Assembly: GCA_013350335.1 (NCBI GenBank)
Contig: CM023541.1
Location: 37,874,739 to 37,938,738, forward strand
Source: Chimonanthus salicifolius
Lineage: Eukaryota > Streptophyta > Magnoliopsida > Laurales > Calycanthaceae
Direction of reading: 5' to 3'
DNA length: 64,000 nt
Part shown: piece by piece, positions 23,393 to 35,971 of the stretch
Layout of the letters: each line of letters begins with the position of its first letter
How positions within the stretch are numbered: the stretch's first letter is position 1
Position numbers and translations under genes: made by a program
The notes under the pieces: generated by a model
The model's input: the letters and a program-made list of their open reading frames with translations, nothing else
Database searches by the model: none
Told to the model about the DNA's origin: nothing

Positions 23393-25865
23393 AGTTTCTT
23401 TCCTCTTTACTATATAAAAAAAAAAATTAAAAACATGAAAATTTTTAAGTACACTCATATAACACAAATACATGCAGATGCAATTAGAGACATGCAGATG
23501 CGGGTCAATGAGTATAGTTATGCATGATTTTAGATGTTTGAATGAATTTAAATGAGATTAAAATAGTTAAAGAAACTCCATCAAAACCGTGAGGTTTGGT
23601 AAAATTAATCAAGAATTTAAATTTTATAACTCTTAGTTAAAATTAACTCGTAGTAGTTGAGAAACTTTATACACCTTGGTCCTATTTTAGTCAATTTAAT
23701 GTGAATAATGAGTAGGCATTTGTAGAATTTTTTATATAATTATTTAATTATATAATGGGAAAAAATGTAAGTATAAAATCATTATGAGCGAATTTTCTTT
23801 TTTAACTGTCTTGGATGAATTTTGTCTTTTTTATTTTGTTAACATGAAAGTAAATTATAATCATTGTATGAGCGAATGATTAAGTCGTTAAAAATTCTCA
23901 ATTCATTCAAATCAAATCAATATGCAAATTAAATAGTTTTAACTCTAATAGTTTAATTTTTATCTTTTTGTCATAATTTAATTTTTATCTTTTTGTCATA
24001 CATTTAAAAATAAAATAATTTTTATATTAAAATTAATTTTTATTATTCCATGAGAACCTTTTACATGAAAAATAGTTTTATTATGACATGAATTCTTACG
24101 AGAATGAGTCATAAAGTATTTTTTTTGACGTCCGATTAATACATGAATTAACCATAGCTAAATCAAATTCATGACTTCATGACTTAAGATCCAATCCAAA
24201 CATGACCCATGACTCGATCTATGAAATCATGTGATCCACTTGACTTGATTCATTGTCCAATCCATGACCCAACAAATCCAATCATTGTCTCGTAGGCATT
24301 CATGCTAATTTATTATGATTTAAAATGATTGAGTATTCTAATGAAATTATAATTATTTCTAATACTAAAATTTAATTAAAGAAATATTTGTTACTTAAAG
24401 TAGTGGAAGTTATTCTTTTTATAAAGAATGCGGTGTCCCATCAATCTCCAAAATTGAATCATTAAATCATAAAAATATGGATCAAATGAACCCGATTAAT
24501 GCCCATAAAAACTGTACTAAATTCGCAAATATGATTAAAATGAATTTGAAAATCTATTCAAGTCACTAAAAAATATTAAAAGGGAAAATCAAATCCCACT
24601 AAAATATAGATCCTTCAGATTGCAAAATTGAGAGACAAGATGTTTAACCAAACATCTTGTTATGTCACATCAAACTTAAATTAAGTCAAAAAATCTAATC
24701 GTGAGATTTTTTATTTTTCATTTATTTTATTAAAATTAACTATAAAAATAAAAAATAGACTTGTTGAGAAATAACGAGATATCCTGAAAGAAATTAAAAA
24801 CCCCTCTCATAACTTCAACTACTAAGTGATTAAAAGTTGATTTTGAACTTGAAATTTAGTCTATTTATATTTTATTAAATGTGTTTTCAATTTATAGAGA
24901 TGGTTTTTTATATGGTATTTATGATTTTTTTAAAAAAAATAGTACCACTCTTCATCTTATTGTGTGTTGTTGTATTCAAAAATCAACTTCATAAATATTT
25001 TAAAATGAGACAAATATTTTTCATTGCCCTTGAGAATATCTTCCTATGTTTTAATGATCATTCGTAGCATCCTAAATTTTCAAGTGCTACAATATTAGAG
25101 GATATTGATATGCACCAGTAATTTTGTTCGTCTAAATTTGTAAGATTAAATTATAGATCTTGAATTTTACTCTTTTCGAATTTATTTGATATATAAAGTT
25201 TACTGATAATTTGTATCTACGAGATTAGTCTTACCTCTAATACATTGTAAAATCTATATTATCTCTAAAAATCACTACTGTTGAGCTTATCTTCTCTATC
25301 CTAATAAATATTATCAACATGTCTATTTCACCTTTTATCCTTTAACGATATCATAAAAAAAAAAAATAGGATCTAATGCAAAAGACTAAAAGAGAAAGAA
25401 TAATAAATATTACTTAAAAATAACAAAAATTTGGATAAAGTTTTAAGAAATTCACATAATAATTTAGAACTTTAAATTTGATAAAATTAAATAAAGAATA
25501 AAATTCAAAATTTATCCATTACTAGATTGAGTAAAACTTCAATAATAACCACAAATAATGACAACGACTGTAGTTCACGAGTCCAACTATTGCTTTAGTA
25601 CCACTCCCTTAGAAGATTCTAGACGAGTGATAATAAAAGAAATCAATTTTAATCTTATTTATGTTTTTCAAGGTACCAATGCATTGTTGTACTCCCATCA
25701 TGGTCCCATGGCTGGACCCAAACTGTGGAATGTGGGTAGCTATAGCCATCATTGGGCAAAATTGGGTGAGCCTCATTAATTAAACAGGGGTGTTGGCTTT
25801 ACAAATCGACAAACATTAAAGTAAACTTAGTAACATGAATAATCTTTCATATTATATAAGGCCAA

Positions 25866-26053
25866 CGATCTTCTCAGATATTTTGTATAATCCAACATGA
25901 GTTTTTACTGTATTATCTATTTTACCCTTCGAATCGACTCGCTGAACCCTTTAGTGTAAGTGATTTGAAGGATTCAGCGAGTCATTTCGAAAGTCAAAAT
26001 GGGCAATTAAGTAAAACCCGTATCGAATTACACAAAATATCTGTGGAAGGATC
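25866..26053. repeat. Foldback element forming a long hairpin
   Basis: The arms 25867-25952 and 25968-26052 are inverted copies along their whole length. For example, agatattttgt pairs with acaaaatatct, tcgactcgctgaa with ttcagcgagtca, and ttttac with gtaaaa. Only about 15 bases separate them. There is no coding sequence. It is a MITE-like palindrome whose transcript would fold into a stem of about 85 bp. Confidence 0.75.
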
Positions 26054-27481
26054 ACTACCCATTATATAATATGATTATAATTGTTAGTAAAGTTATATCT
26101 AATACTTATAGATCATACTATAGTTAAAATATTAGTAAAAAAATCATTTTTTCAAAAACCACAATTAACAATTCTAATTATCTAATCTATTGCTGTATGC
26201 CTCAAATCTACATTTCTTGTTATTACCATGAGGGCAGAATTATTAATTTCATGAGAAAATGAATTTCAAGTGACATTTTTTTTTTTATAGAAAATGGCTT
26301 GAGATCTAACGATTTTCTATGTTTGTTTATTTGAAAATTTCATAAGGAAAAATTGGTAGATTAATGAGTCAAGTAAAGTTGAATTGACCGATTTAAGTTT
26401 TGTTAGGTTCTTGGGTTAGACTAACCCATTTAATAAATGAATTATCTTAGTTATGAGTTAGATTAGAGGTCCAGCAATTGGTTTGAAATTGATGTGGCGT
26501 AATATCCTCTAAATTCTATCTACACACTGAGTAACTCTTCAGATACTGACCTAGACTCATTTTATCAAATTACCAAATCTAAAATTCTACTTCCAAATTA
26601 TAAATACCAAATATCCTCTAAAGAACAAGACAAAAATATTTACCTTGAAATGAGGCCTGAATTTCCTGCACCAACAGTCAAAAAATAGGAAAAATCCGGG
26701 CCAGACCACAGCCCGATAAAATTGCAACTTAAATCACAATTTTGTTTGGATTCTATTATTAGGGAAAGAATCTAACTCATGTGAATTAATGTGCAATTAG
26801 TCTTTTTTGTGATTAGATTTCAGGGGTTAAAAATATGGATTTCCGTCACATATCTTCTTCTCTACTTTTTTTTTTTTGTTTTTTCTAAAAAATTATTACA
26901 AAAATGAGAGATATAGAAAAAAAAATAGGGTGAGCATTATTTAAAATAATGGTTATTTTTATGAAATATTAGACGTTTGAAAATTGAAGTTTCAATGTAA
27001 ATAAAGTATGACATAAAAATTTGAAAAGTGTTCTAATCTCTAAATATTGAAAATGTCTAAAAATTTATAAAGTAAGAAACCAACATGATAAAATACATGA
27101 AATTCACGTTCTTAAGTATTCCTTAGTGATATGTATCTTTTATTACAATTATAAATTTTTTATTGTAAAGTTTTTTGTGTTTCATAAAAATGTTGGAATA
27201 TTAGAAAAATAACACAAACATCTTAAAGACTATATAAATCACATTAAGGGATCTTCATTTAATTATAGAAACATTTGTATATCATTTCATTCATTTTTTT
27301 TCATAAAAAACTAAAAAATGAAAAAGTATCTTAGAAAACCCAGCTTTTATTAAATTTTCAAAAGAAACTTGGAAAATCACACTACATCCTATAAATTATG
27401 TGAATGACATTAATAAATCTCCATTGAATTCCATAAACAATAAACATTATTTTCTGAAATTATTGTTAAAAAATAACTGTA

Positions 27482-27648
27482 TTTTTTTTTTAATTTACGT
27501 GTGGGAAACCACGTGATACCCACCATAAAACCCCCACAGATGAGCCCACTACTCCTAGGACACACCAAGGTTACGTCATAGGGCCTCGAACCCACAACCT
27601 CCTGCTTTCTAAGGCGGGAGGTAACGAGTTGAGCTACACCCATGTGGG
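27482..27648 (-). repeat. Au-like tRNA-derived SINE, near complete
   Basis: On the minus strand a head reads GGGTGTAGCTCAACTCG (box A: TAGCTCAACTCG), followed about 35 bases later by GTGGGTTCGAGGCCC (box B: GGTTCGAGGCC). The body ends in cccacacgtaaatt and an A-run. This order matches plant Au-type SINEs. It is not a tRNA gene, because no cloverleaf closes. Confidence 0.7.
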
Positions 27649-28827
27649 TAAAATCCTAATTTGATATTATCTTAGAGCCAAAATTCAAATGGATTGATGA
27701 AAATAACTCAAAATGGTCAAATTTTAGGGAAAAAATATTTGGAATTGACAAATACCATTAAAACTTGAGTAAGTTGCTTCTAAACCTTTTTAAAACCACA
27801 CATAATACAAGATTCAACTCGAAAAACAACCAAAGCCATTTTTTTAAATTAATTAAAATAAAATAAGGATCGGCCCATTATTCATGTTAGATTCAGATGA
27901 TAACATTTTTCTTATCTAATTATATTAATAGCCAAATGTTCATAATAAACAAGTTCAAATCAACAACTATAATTTGAACAAAATCATTATATTTTTTCCA
28001 TAAAATGTGACAATATCAATAATACAAACTCATTCTAATGAACTATTTACTTTTTGAGATGTAAATAAAAAACATATATACTAAAAGATTCAAACCTCAT
28101 GAAGAACACAAAATCTACTTAACTGGTTTATTAGACTAACAAATTTTTACACAATTCTAGTGCCAATATTATAATAACAATAGCATCCTTCAATATCGAT
28201 CTTAATAATATTATTACTGGAAGAGAAGGATTGTTATTTACATCAATCAAACCATAACAAAGAAAATTAAAATAGAAAACATAATTAATATAAAACAAAT
28301 TTATAATTTTTTTGAATGATCGGTTAGAATTTATTCAAAGGAAAAATTCAAAAAAAATATATAACAATGAGCCCACAGCCCGGGACAAGCGAAAAATCCG
28401 AAAATCGAAGAGCAAAAAGACAAGCAGCCTTAGAATAGTTGGAAGTTCAATATCAAGATAGCATCACCAACTCAATTCCTATTGATGTTATTGAAATGAA
28501 AAAGAAATTATATTCTTCCAAAGCAGAACAGGGCACCAATTGATCCATCCATTTTCCAGGCCTCATACATAAGAATCTCCATCAATCTCTAAACAGCCAA
28601 TTGTTTCACATGGTGAGAGATTTTAGGAGTTGTTGAGAAAGTCACAGTGGAGAGGCATGCTCATTTGCTGGATGATACAATGGATTTTAATAAATATGCA
28701 TATAACTTTCAATAATTTTAAAAATAAATGATTAAGATTTATTTGTTGTTTTTACTTTTATCAAGTGTATACAAAATAGATATAGTGGATGAGTTTAGAT
28801 GGGGGTAATGGGGCTTTTTTGGTAATA

Positions 28828-29346
28828 CAGTAAAACCTCTATAATGTAATATTGTCGGGACTATAGTACAAATATTACATTATAAAGGTAATTAAATCAG
28901 ATGGTCTAGTATTATTCCTTTCAAAAAATCTCCTGAAAACTCCCACCTATCATAAAAATAACATTTTGACTTCTCTTAGTGGAAATAAAACACTTCATTC
29001 ATTTATATACCGTTCTCGTTTATTAAGAAAAGAGGGCATGCACCGTCCCAAAAATTGAGGAAGTGTATCTAGAAGTCTATCTCATATTATATTACTTTTC
29101 TGGGGTTTAGAAGATATAGTTTGTGAGATACTTAGTCACTTTTGCAATAATTTTGTTTTTTGAATGTATTGAATATTACTTTATAAAATGGTTGGGGCAG
29201 TACATTTTTTATTCTGAATGTATTAGTTACTGAGTTATAGAGATTTATTGCATTTTATATGGGCCTAAGGTCGGGACCAACTGTCGATATTATTTTAGAT
29301 AAGTTATAACTTTATAGAGTATTAAATTATAGAGAGTTTACTCTAG
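28828..29346. mobile_element. 0.52-kb TIR element (family M3), copy 2
   Basis: It opens with CAGTAAAACCTCTATAATG and ends with an inverted version (TTATAGAGAGTTTACTCTAG). It shares gcctaaggtcgggac, aactgtcgatattatttta and further blocks with 22851-23392 in the same order and orientation. Confidence 0.55.
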
Positions 29347-30091
29347 AAAGATAAAGGTAAAAAATCAATATTTTACCTCTCCTCGTCCACTTTTGAAAAT
29401 CCTTTTTTGTCAAACGGTATTCATAATATGGGAGATAACCCCTAGTCAGAGGTAACCTTGGTAACCCTTAAAAAAAAAAATTTACCTCATCCAAACACAG
29501 GCCTTGTATATAACAACCAAAAAAAAAATACACCTTCACAAATTTAGAGTGGTGGAGAATCAATTGAATCTATTATTGCATTTCATAATATTTTTCTTTT
29601 ATAAAGAAGAGACAAACTTATCTAAATTCTTTAGCAAAGTTGTCCAGGAGCTATTCCATCCTTATACAAAATTTATTATCTACATAAATAAATTTATAAC
29701 ATTTTTTACACATCATCCCTTCAATAAAAACAAATTTTTATTTTAAAAATAGCAACTATTTCCAATTGTCACATAAGGTATCAGCCAATGAGTGGTCCAA
29801 TGCCATTGCCATGGCTGTCACTCTCTAACTCTCATGGAAGCAAAATTCATTTTGGCTACCTTCTCTTCTCTTACTTAAATTAATTTTACATGAAAACTAT
29901 GACACATCGTATCTAGATAGATAGTGAGACATTTGTAAAAAATATATCTTAGGGCCTACATTATCAAATGAATCTAAATTTCTAGAATCAACGATATATC
30001 TAATAACATATTTCATTAATGTGCCACTAATCTAACGTATTTTATATTCTATTTTTTTTATCATTTTTAAATTCTGAGTATTTCATATATA

Positions 30092-30150
30092 TAATTTTTT
30101 TTGAATTTACGTGTGAAAAACTATGAAATATCCAGTGTAAAATCTCCAGG
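30092..30150 (-). repeat. 3' fragment of an Au-like SINE
   Basis: A T-run followed by gaatttacgtgtgaaaaac and gtgtaaaatctccaggg matches the tail of the 27482-27648 copy. No tRNA-like head remains. Confidence 0.45.
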
Positions 30151-30719
30151 GTCTCTCTGCTTTCATGTGACAAAAATAAGTTGTGAGTAAGATTTTAAAA
30201 TGTGGACTGGACTCTGTTCAACTTTTAATTTAAATCTTCTCTCTCAATTGCATTAATACAAATTTTAATTGACATTAAAGCTTAATAATTAAGTTGAGTC
30301 GGTATTGGTCTCATAAAATATTAAAAAACTCAAGATTGCGGCTCTGTCAAAATCAGTCACTAAAACCAAGAAAAACACGATTTGATTGGGATGACGTTAG
30401 TTTGATTTATCTTAAATTGAATAACATTTTGCAACGAAAGTAAGATCCATTAACTTTACAAGATTAAATTATAAACTTTTATATATTAAAACTTTTAATA
30501 AATAAATAAATAAAATAGTGTTTTAATAATAATTAAATTTATTTATTTAAATTAAATGAATAAAAATGTTTAAACAAAAATTATTTTTTATAATCAACAC
30601 ATTTATAAATATATACATTAGTTTGTAATATTAACATATGCAAATCAAACTCTCTCGAGAATTCAAAGATGAATAGTATTTGAATTCTAACTAGTTATTT
30701 AGTCACTTGGGGTTAACAA

Positions 30720-30951
30720 CAGGGGTTTAAGAATCGGTATCGGTCGATATATCGGCCGATACGATATGTCGACCGATATATCGGTATCGACCGATATATC
30801 AACGGATATTTTTCTCTCTCCAGTCGATATTGGCCGATATAATACGACCGATATTTCTGCCAATATTGTGAATATCGGCCAATAACGATATATATCGGCC
30901 GATATTCACTCCTTCAAAATCGGTACATATCGGCCGATATTTGTACCCCTG
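30720..30951. mobile_element. Palindrome-rich hAT-like MITE (family M2), compact copy
   Basis: The ends CAGGGG and CCCCTG are inverted. Flanks gttaacaa (30712-30719) and gttaagac (30952-30959) agree at 6 of 8, fitting a hAT duplication. The interior is almost wholly made of tatcggccgata, atcgaccgatat and similar units, roughly a dozen in 230 bp, so the element is a chain of short overlapping palindromes. Confidence 0.7.
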
Positions 30952-33900
30952 GTTAAGACATGAGAGTTAATTAAGGATACTATTACAACAAATTGTTTTC
31001 TTATCTCTTGAAGATTTATTAAAATGATTTTAGTGTCTCAATCACTAACTTATTTATTGAAAAATTTGAGATGACATATGATTGAATTAATTTTAAGAAT
31101 GAAATAAAATATGTTACATGAACATGAATTTCACCCAAATTCAAATTCATTCATTCTATTTTACCCTATTTCAAGTAATCTAAAATTCAAACAACGGTAT
31201 TAGAGTTGTTAGAATTAATCAATGATTTGTTATGTGTTTACTGGAGTTACTCGCTTGGAGAACAAATATTGAGTTGGACCAACTTAACGTATGATAAGAT
31301 AACAAGATTTCATTTTATATAGTCCATTAATTTTAGATCTTTTAACATATCGGTAAGATGATAATTAGTATTTATTTAGATTCAGCGATGATTTTTCACG
31401 TGTTTAGTAGGTATAGTCTGAAGGTAGAAAGTATAAAAGTTGAGTTGAACCAACTTAACCTAGAATAAAATAAAAAAATCTTTTCATATATTAATTAAAA
31501 CACTCTTTAAATCAAATTTTATTAAATCTTGAGTGTAATCTACCTCCCAAAATCTTCATTCTCCTAGCCTGATTTCAATTGGTGTCATTGTTTAACATAC
31601 GACACAAAATGGCACAAGTGGATGAAGAAGACAATGAAATTGAAAAGATGGCAACATCATCAGAAAGGTGTAGAAACATTTGCCTAATCATCATGGATAA
31701 CCACAAATCAGAGTAGATCTAAAAATATGAAATTGGTATCGTCGGGCTTTCTTCTTCCTTTTCAAACCACTAAAACATGATAGAAATTGAATTTGACATC
31801 GATAAAGAAATTAATAATACTCTATTCTCTCGAATACGAGAGCATTAGATAAAATTTTATATACATGTAATGCTTTATAAATCACAGGTATCAGATGATT
31901 ATGAGTAGAAGGGTATTTGAATCTATATTTTTTTATAAAATGAAATACAATAATATAAAATTATTTTTTAATTTATTAAAAAAAAAATCTCATTTTCATA
32001 TCATAGGATGCTCTTGATTCCAAAATTAATGGGTAGGGTAGCCATTTCACATCATCCTTCACATTAAGTAGGTCCCAATGGTCCCATGGTATGTTCAAGC
32101 CTTCAAGGCACATGCAGCCTGTTGTACGTCACTCGTCCTTTGCTACAAATGAAAGGGTAAGGGAGAGTTTGGTGCAATCCCGACCATGGAAAATAAATAC
32201 TGTCTACGTGTAAACACATCAGATGCGGTCCCAATGAAGAATGTACAATGAACTTAGATTCACATTCCCATCGTTATCTACACATGCATGTAAAATTTAG
32301 ATTTACATGTAAAAATTGAAAATTCAAATGTAATGAAAATCTATGTCGAATGCAAATGGAGACATTTTAAAAAATAATTTTTTCTTTAATTTCTAATTGT
32401 TATTATTTAGATTTTGCAAAATAGATCAAATGAAAAATATTTAATTAGAGAATCCATGAAATTTATTATACTCTACTCATTTAGGTCTAATAGTTTCACA
32501 GAGTCTATACATATATGTATTTTAATACTTAAATATTAATAAATAGATTAGATTTTTAAAATTTAAAGAAAATATGCTAAAAATGATGCCGTCCGAACAT
32601 CTTTACTATTAAAATAACAACATATGTTATTTTTATTTGAAAACCCAACATAGTGAAGACAACTTATTTAAAGATCAAAGGGAAGAAAGATCCTTTATGT
32701 TTTTAAATAAATCTCAAATCACTCAACTATTTTAAATTAAGAGAATGATATTATTGACCATTTAGTTACACTGTTAATATATTGAAATCTTTGCTACATA
32801 AATAATAAATTGATCGATACCTATTTAATTAAACATTGTGACCCACTTTTCATTTGATTTTTAAGCTTATGGTTGTATGAGAAAGGAGACAAAGTAAGAA
32901 ATATATGGTGAATGGTTTCCTAAATTATTGAATGAGACAAGCCCACATTATTAATAAAAGTCCAAAATGTACTGGTCAATCACTCAATCATATGACTAAT
33001 GTACCGTACCAACTTGTGTACTTTGGCAGATAACCCCGTGACAACACATAAACAAAATCTTTGAAAATAAGAACCTTTTGGATTTAGAGATTTGATGCTG
33101 TTAAGCAATAAAATAAGATTATATTAGTGGGCATTTGTCCTATTCAACTTATTTATGTGAAATTCTATTTGGTAAGTGGTAAGGTTTCAAGTTTGAGGAC
33201 TGAAGACATCCAAGGAATTGAGTCATTTTCTCAAAACATCAGAGCATTTTTTTTACTTGCTGCTCAAATCCAAATGCCTTGGATATAAGCATGCGTATCA
33301 GCTGATACGTTGCGGAAAATTAAAAAAAAAAAAACATGTGGGGTTCACATTCTTTGTCCAAGTGAAGCAATAGCGAGGGAGAGGAAGAAGAGAGGAAAAA
33401 GTTTTGGTATGCCCATTTTGCTCATTTTGCATTCGATTTCAAGCCATTTTTGACTTTTTTGTGAGATCTACACTGTCTAAGTTCAAATTAGTCGTTGCAT
33501 CTAATGCAAACATCGAATCTAATGATGATCCAATCATGGCCAAATGGATCTGATTGGACGAGGTTGATGAAATTGCTCTTCAAATTTACGTGAGAATTGA
33601 CGGAGGGAAATCGCATGCAACCCATTGGACCCATTTGTAAAATTTGAATTTTTTACTCTTGTGAAAGCCTGTCAACAATGGAGGCCTTGAATTTTACCTT
33701 TTTAATGCATTTTTCTGAAAAACTAAGTTGGACTATTTTGTTGAGTAATGCATAATTAACAACTAGCATAAGACATGGAAAGTGCCAGTGAAACTAGTTA
33801 AAGTTTTACATTAAATAATTCTTTCTGTAGTTTATATTTTTTTTATTTTTAGATAATAATGTCAACAATCTTACTCTTATCATTCAGACTCATTAACATC

Positions 33901-34285
33901 AATTATAAAATCTCTTTTCTTATTTTTGGTCAATTTTTTGAACAAATTTCTTTTATTTATAGATAATAATATGACAAAGTTGAATTAAATTCTTTCAACT
34001 CACCAACTCCCATCTTAAAATTTATTTTTCTATTTTTAGCTATATTTCGATATTTTTTCCTATTTTTCTTATCAACATAAAAATAAATTACAACCGCTTA
34101 ATGAACATATGATCAAAACTCATTTGACGATCACTTCAAACTGTTTCTTTATATACAAATAAAGTAAAGACATTAATATTTTTTAATAAAAACAATTAAA
34201 ATGTGTTTCCAATTATCTGTGCATGGAAAATGTTTAAATAAGTCAAAATTACCGAAATGCCTTCCGAGCTCCTAAGCTCATAACG

Positions 34286-34510
34286 GGGCAAACCGGGACC
34301 CACCATGGAGTCCACACTCCCTCCACTGCTACCAAAACTCCCAGTCCTAGACGAAGATCTGTAAACCTCTCCAAAAATCCTGAAAAATCAGGTTTTCGGG
34401 CAAACTGAGGCCCACCATGGTGCCCACACTCCCTCTATTGCTACCAAAACTCTCAATCCGATACGAAGATCTGTAAACCTCTTCAAAAATCCCAAAAAAT
34501 TAGGTCGGGT
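34286..34510. repeat. Tandem duplication of a 112-bp unit
   Basis: Units starting at 34286 and 34398 share gggcaaac, cccaccatgg, ccacactccctc, gctaccaaaactc, gaagatctgtaaacctct and caaaaatcc in the same order. The unit is GC-richer than its AT-rich surroundings. No open frame spans it and no function is apparent. Confidence 0.75.
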
Positions 34511-34552
34511 CAAAATTATTGAGTGTACTAATGAGATCTTATAATAGATAAA

Positions 34553-34735
34553 TTGATGTCTTCAGAGTTCTTAGATAACCTAATTAAGTTCATGGGGCAT
34601 GTGTAAACCTCCTTATCCACACAACGGATAAAATTAGGGGGAGTGTCCCTTATATGTTGAGAGAATGAGACTTGAATCCAGAACCTCTCACAACTCATTA
34701 AGATTCTTAACCGCAAAGCCAACTCTCACAAATAA
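34553..34735 (-). repeat. tRNA-derived SINE, family S1
   Basis: Read on the minus strand it runs GTTGGCTTTGCGGTTAAG (box A-like), GGATTCAAGTCTCA (box B-like), then atccgttgtgtggataagg, aggtttacacatgcccc and a gaagac end. All blocks occur in the same order in the 52574-52784 copy. Confidence 0.65.
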
Positions 34736-34929
34736 ATTTATTCTTTACTCATGCAACTGAACTACATTTTTCTATTAAAAACATCAATTAACTACAATTC
34801 TCAGCTAATAGGATTGCGGCTATTCACGCACATAACAGAGTTAAAGAGCCATTTTCAATTATAAGCAGTGAAAGCACCAAAGGTTCCCTGAAAATTGACA
34901 AAGTGGTCGTGATAGAAGTTGATAGAGAT

Positions 34930-34933
<4 letters not shown>

Positions 34934-34980
<47 letters not shown>
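34934..34980. repeat. TA dinucleotide microsatellite
   Basis: About 23 uninterrupted TA units directly abut the left end of the miniature LTR element at 34981. Confidence 0.9.
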
Positions 34981-34984
<4 letters not shown>

Positions 34985-35298
34985 AGAATAAAATGTTTTA
35001 TTTCACGTGTTATATCAGCTCTGAAACTTTTAGTGTATTGATCGGAATCTTAACAATTGATATCAAAATTCTAAAATTGATATCAAAACCCCAACTAATG
35101 GTATCAGGGTGGATTACATGTTTCATACTCGAATCCTGGTGAAGAAAATAAGAGATGAAAAGGTAATCAAAATATTGCATTAAGGTAGTTTGTTACGTGA
35201 GGAGGAGCGTAGAGATTCATTGAAGAATTAGGATAAAAGATTAGATTTCACGTGTCTCATCAGCACTTAGCTTTTGGTGTATTGATCAGGCCCTAACA
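34981..35298 (+). mobile_element. Miniature LTR element (TRIM/SMART-like)
   Basis: A 75-bp repeat at 34981-35055 begins TGTTAG and ends TTAACA; a related repeat at about 35224-35298 ends CCTAACA. Shared words are atttcacgtgt, atcagc, cttttagtgtattgatc/cttttggtgtattgatc. TGGTATCAGGG near 35099 resembles the initiator-Met primer-binding site, and gtgaggaggag lies before the second repeat. Total about 318 bp and non-coding. The left flank is the TA tract, so no target duplication can be verified. Confidence 0.6.
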
Positions 35299-35818
35299 TA
35301 TCAACTTCTAATAAAAGAAAATGACTTAATCACCATGATTGACAATTAGAAGAGAGTCTGGGCCCAAATTAAGGATTTATGATAAAGGAATGTTGAGGAT
35401 TTTCCTTTGAAAAACTCTAATGAGACTATTTTATGAGAGACTTGACACTAAGAGTGCACTTTAAATGGGTCTTCGGCTTCATATGGTTAGGTACGACGTA
35501 AAAAAGACCACATTATTAAGAGAAGTATAAAGTTTCACTCCCATTTATTTATTTTATCTCTTGATTTTAAACATTTAAAAATCAATAGCTTATATTCAAT
35601 GGAATTTCAAAAGACTCTTCATATACTCTACATCCATACAATCACCTACTTAGTCCACCGCACTTCGTAAAACTCATAATTCAATGAAAAATCTTGCTAA
35701 AAGGTCTCACTAGAAAATTTTCACTAGTCTAACTCTTTTTCTTGATAAAAACATGACATGTTGCTGGTGTAGTCATTGACCTAAGATTAATCATACTAAG
35801 ATATATTAGTGGATCAAA

Positions 35819-35971
35819 TGAGTGTAGGTCAATTGGTTATCTTGTGCGAAGCGGGAGGTTGTGGGTTCAAGTTCCCATGGTATAATCTTGGTGTATCCTA
35901 TAGGTAGTGGACTCACCCGTGAGAGTTTTACTGTGGCTGAATTTTCTACACGTAAATTAAAAAAAAATTTA
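35819..35971 (+). repeat. Au-like tRNA-derived SINE, plus-strand copy
   Basis: It opens gtgtaggtcaattgg (box A-like) followed by gggaggttgtgggttcaagttccc (box B: GGTTCAAGTTCC). The body contains tcttggtgtatcc, gtggactcac and tacacgtaaatt followed by an A-run, mirroring the copy at 27482-27648. Confidence 0.65.

Noticed and set aside
27540..27648. tRNA gene on the minus strand
   Set aside because: Box A and box B are present, but no acceptor stem or anticodon loop can be closed, and a repetitive tail with related copies elsewhere shows it is a SINE.
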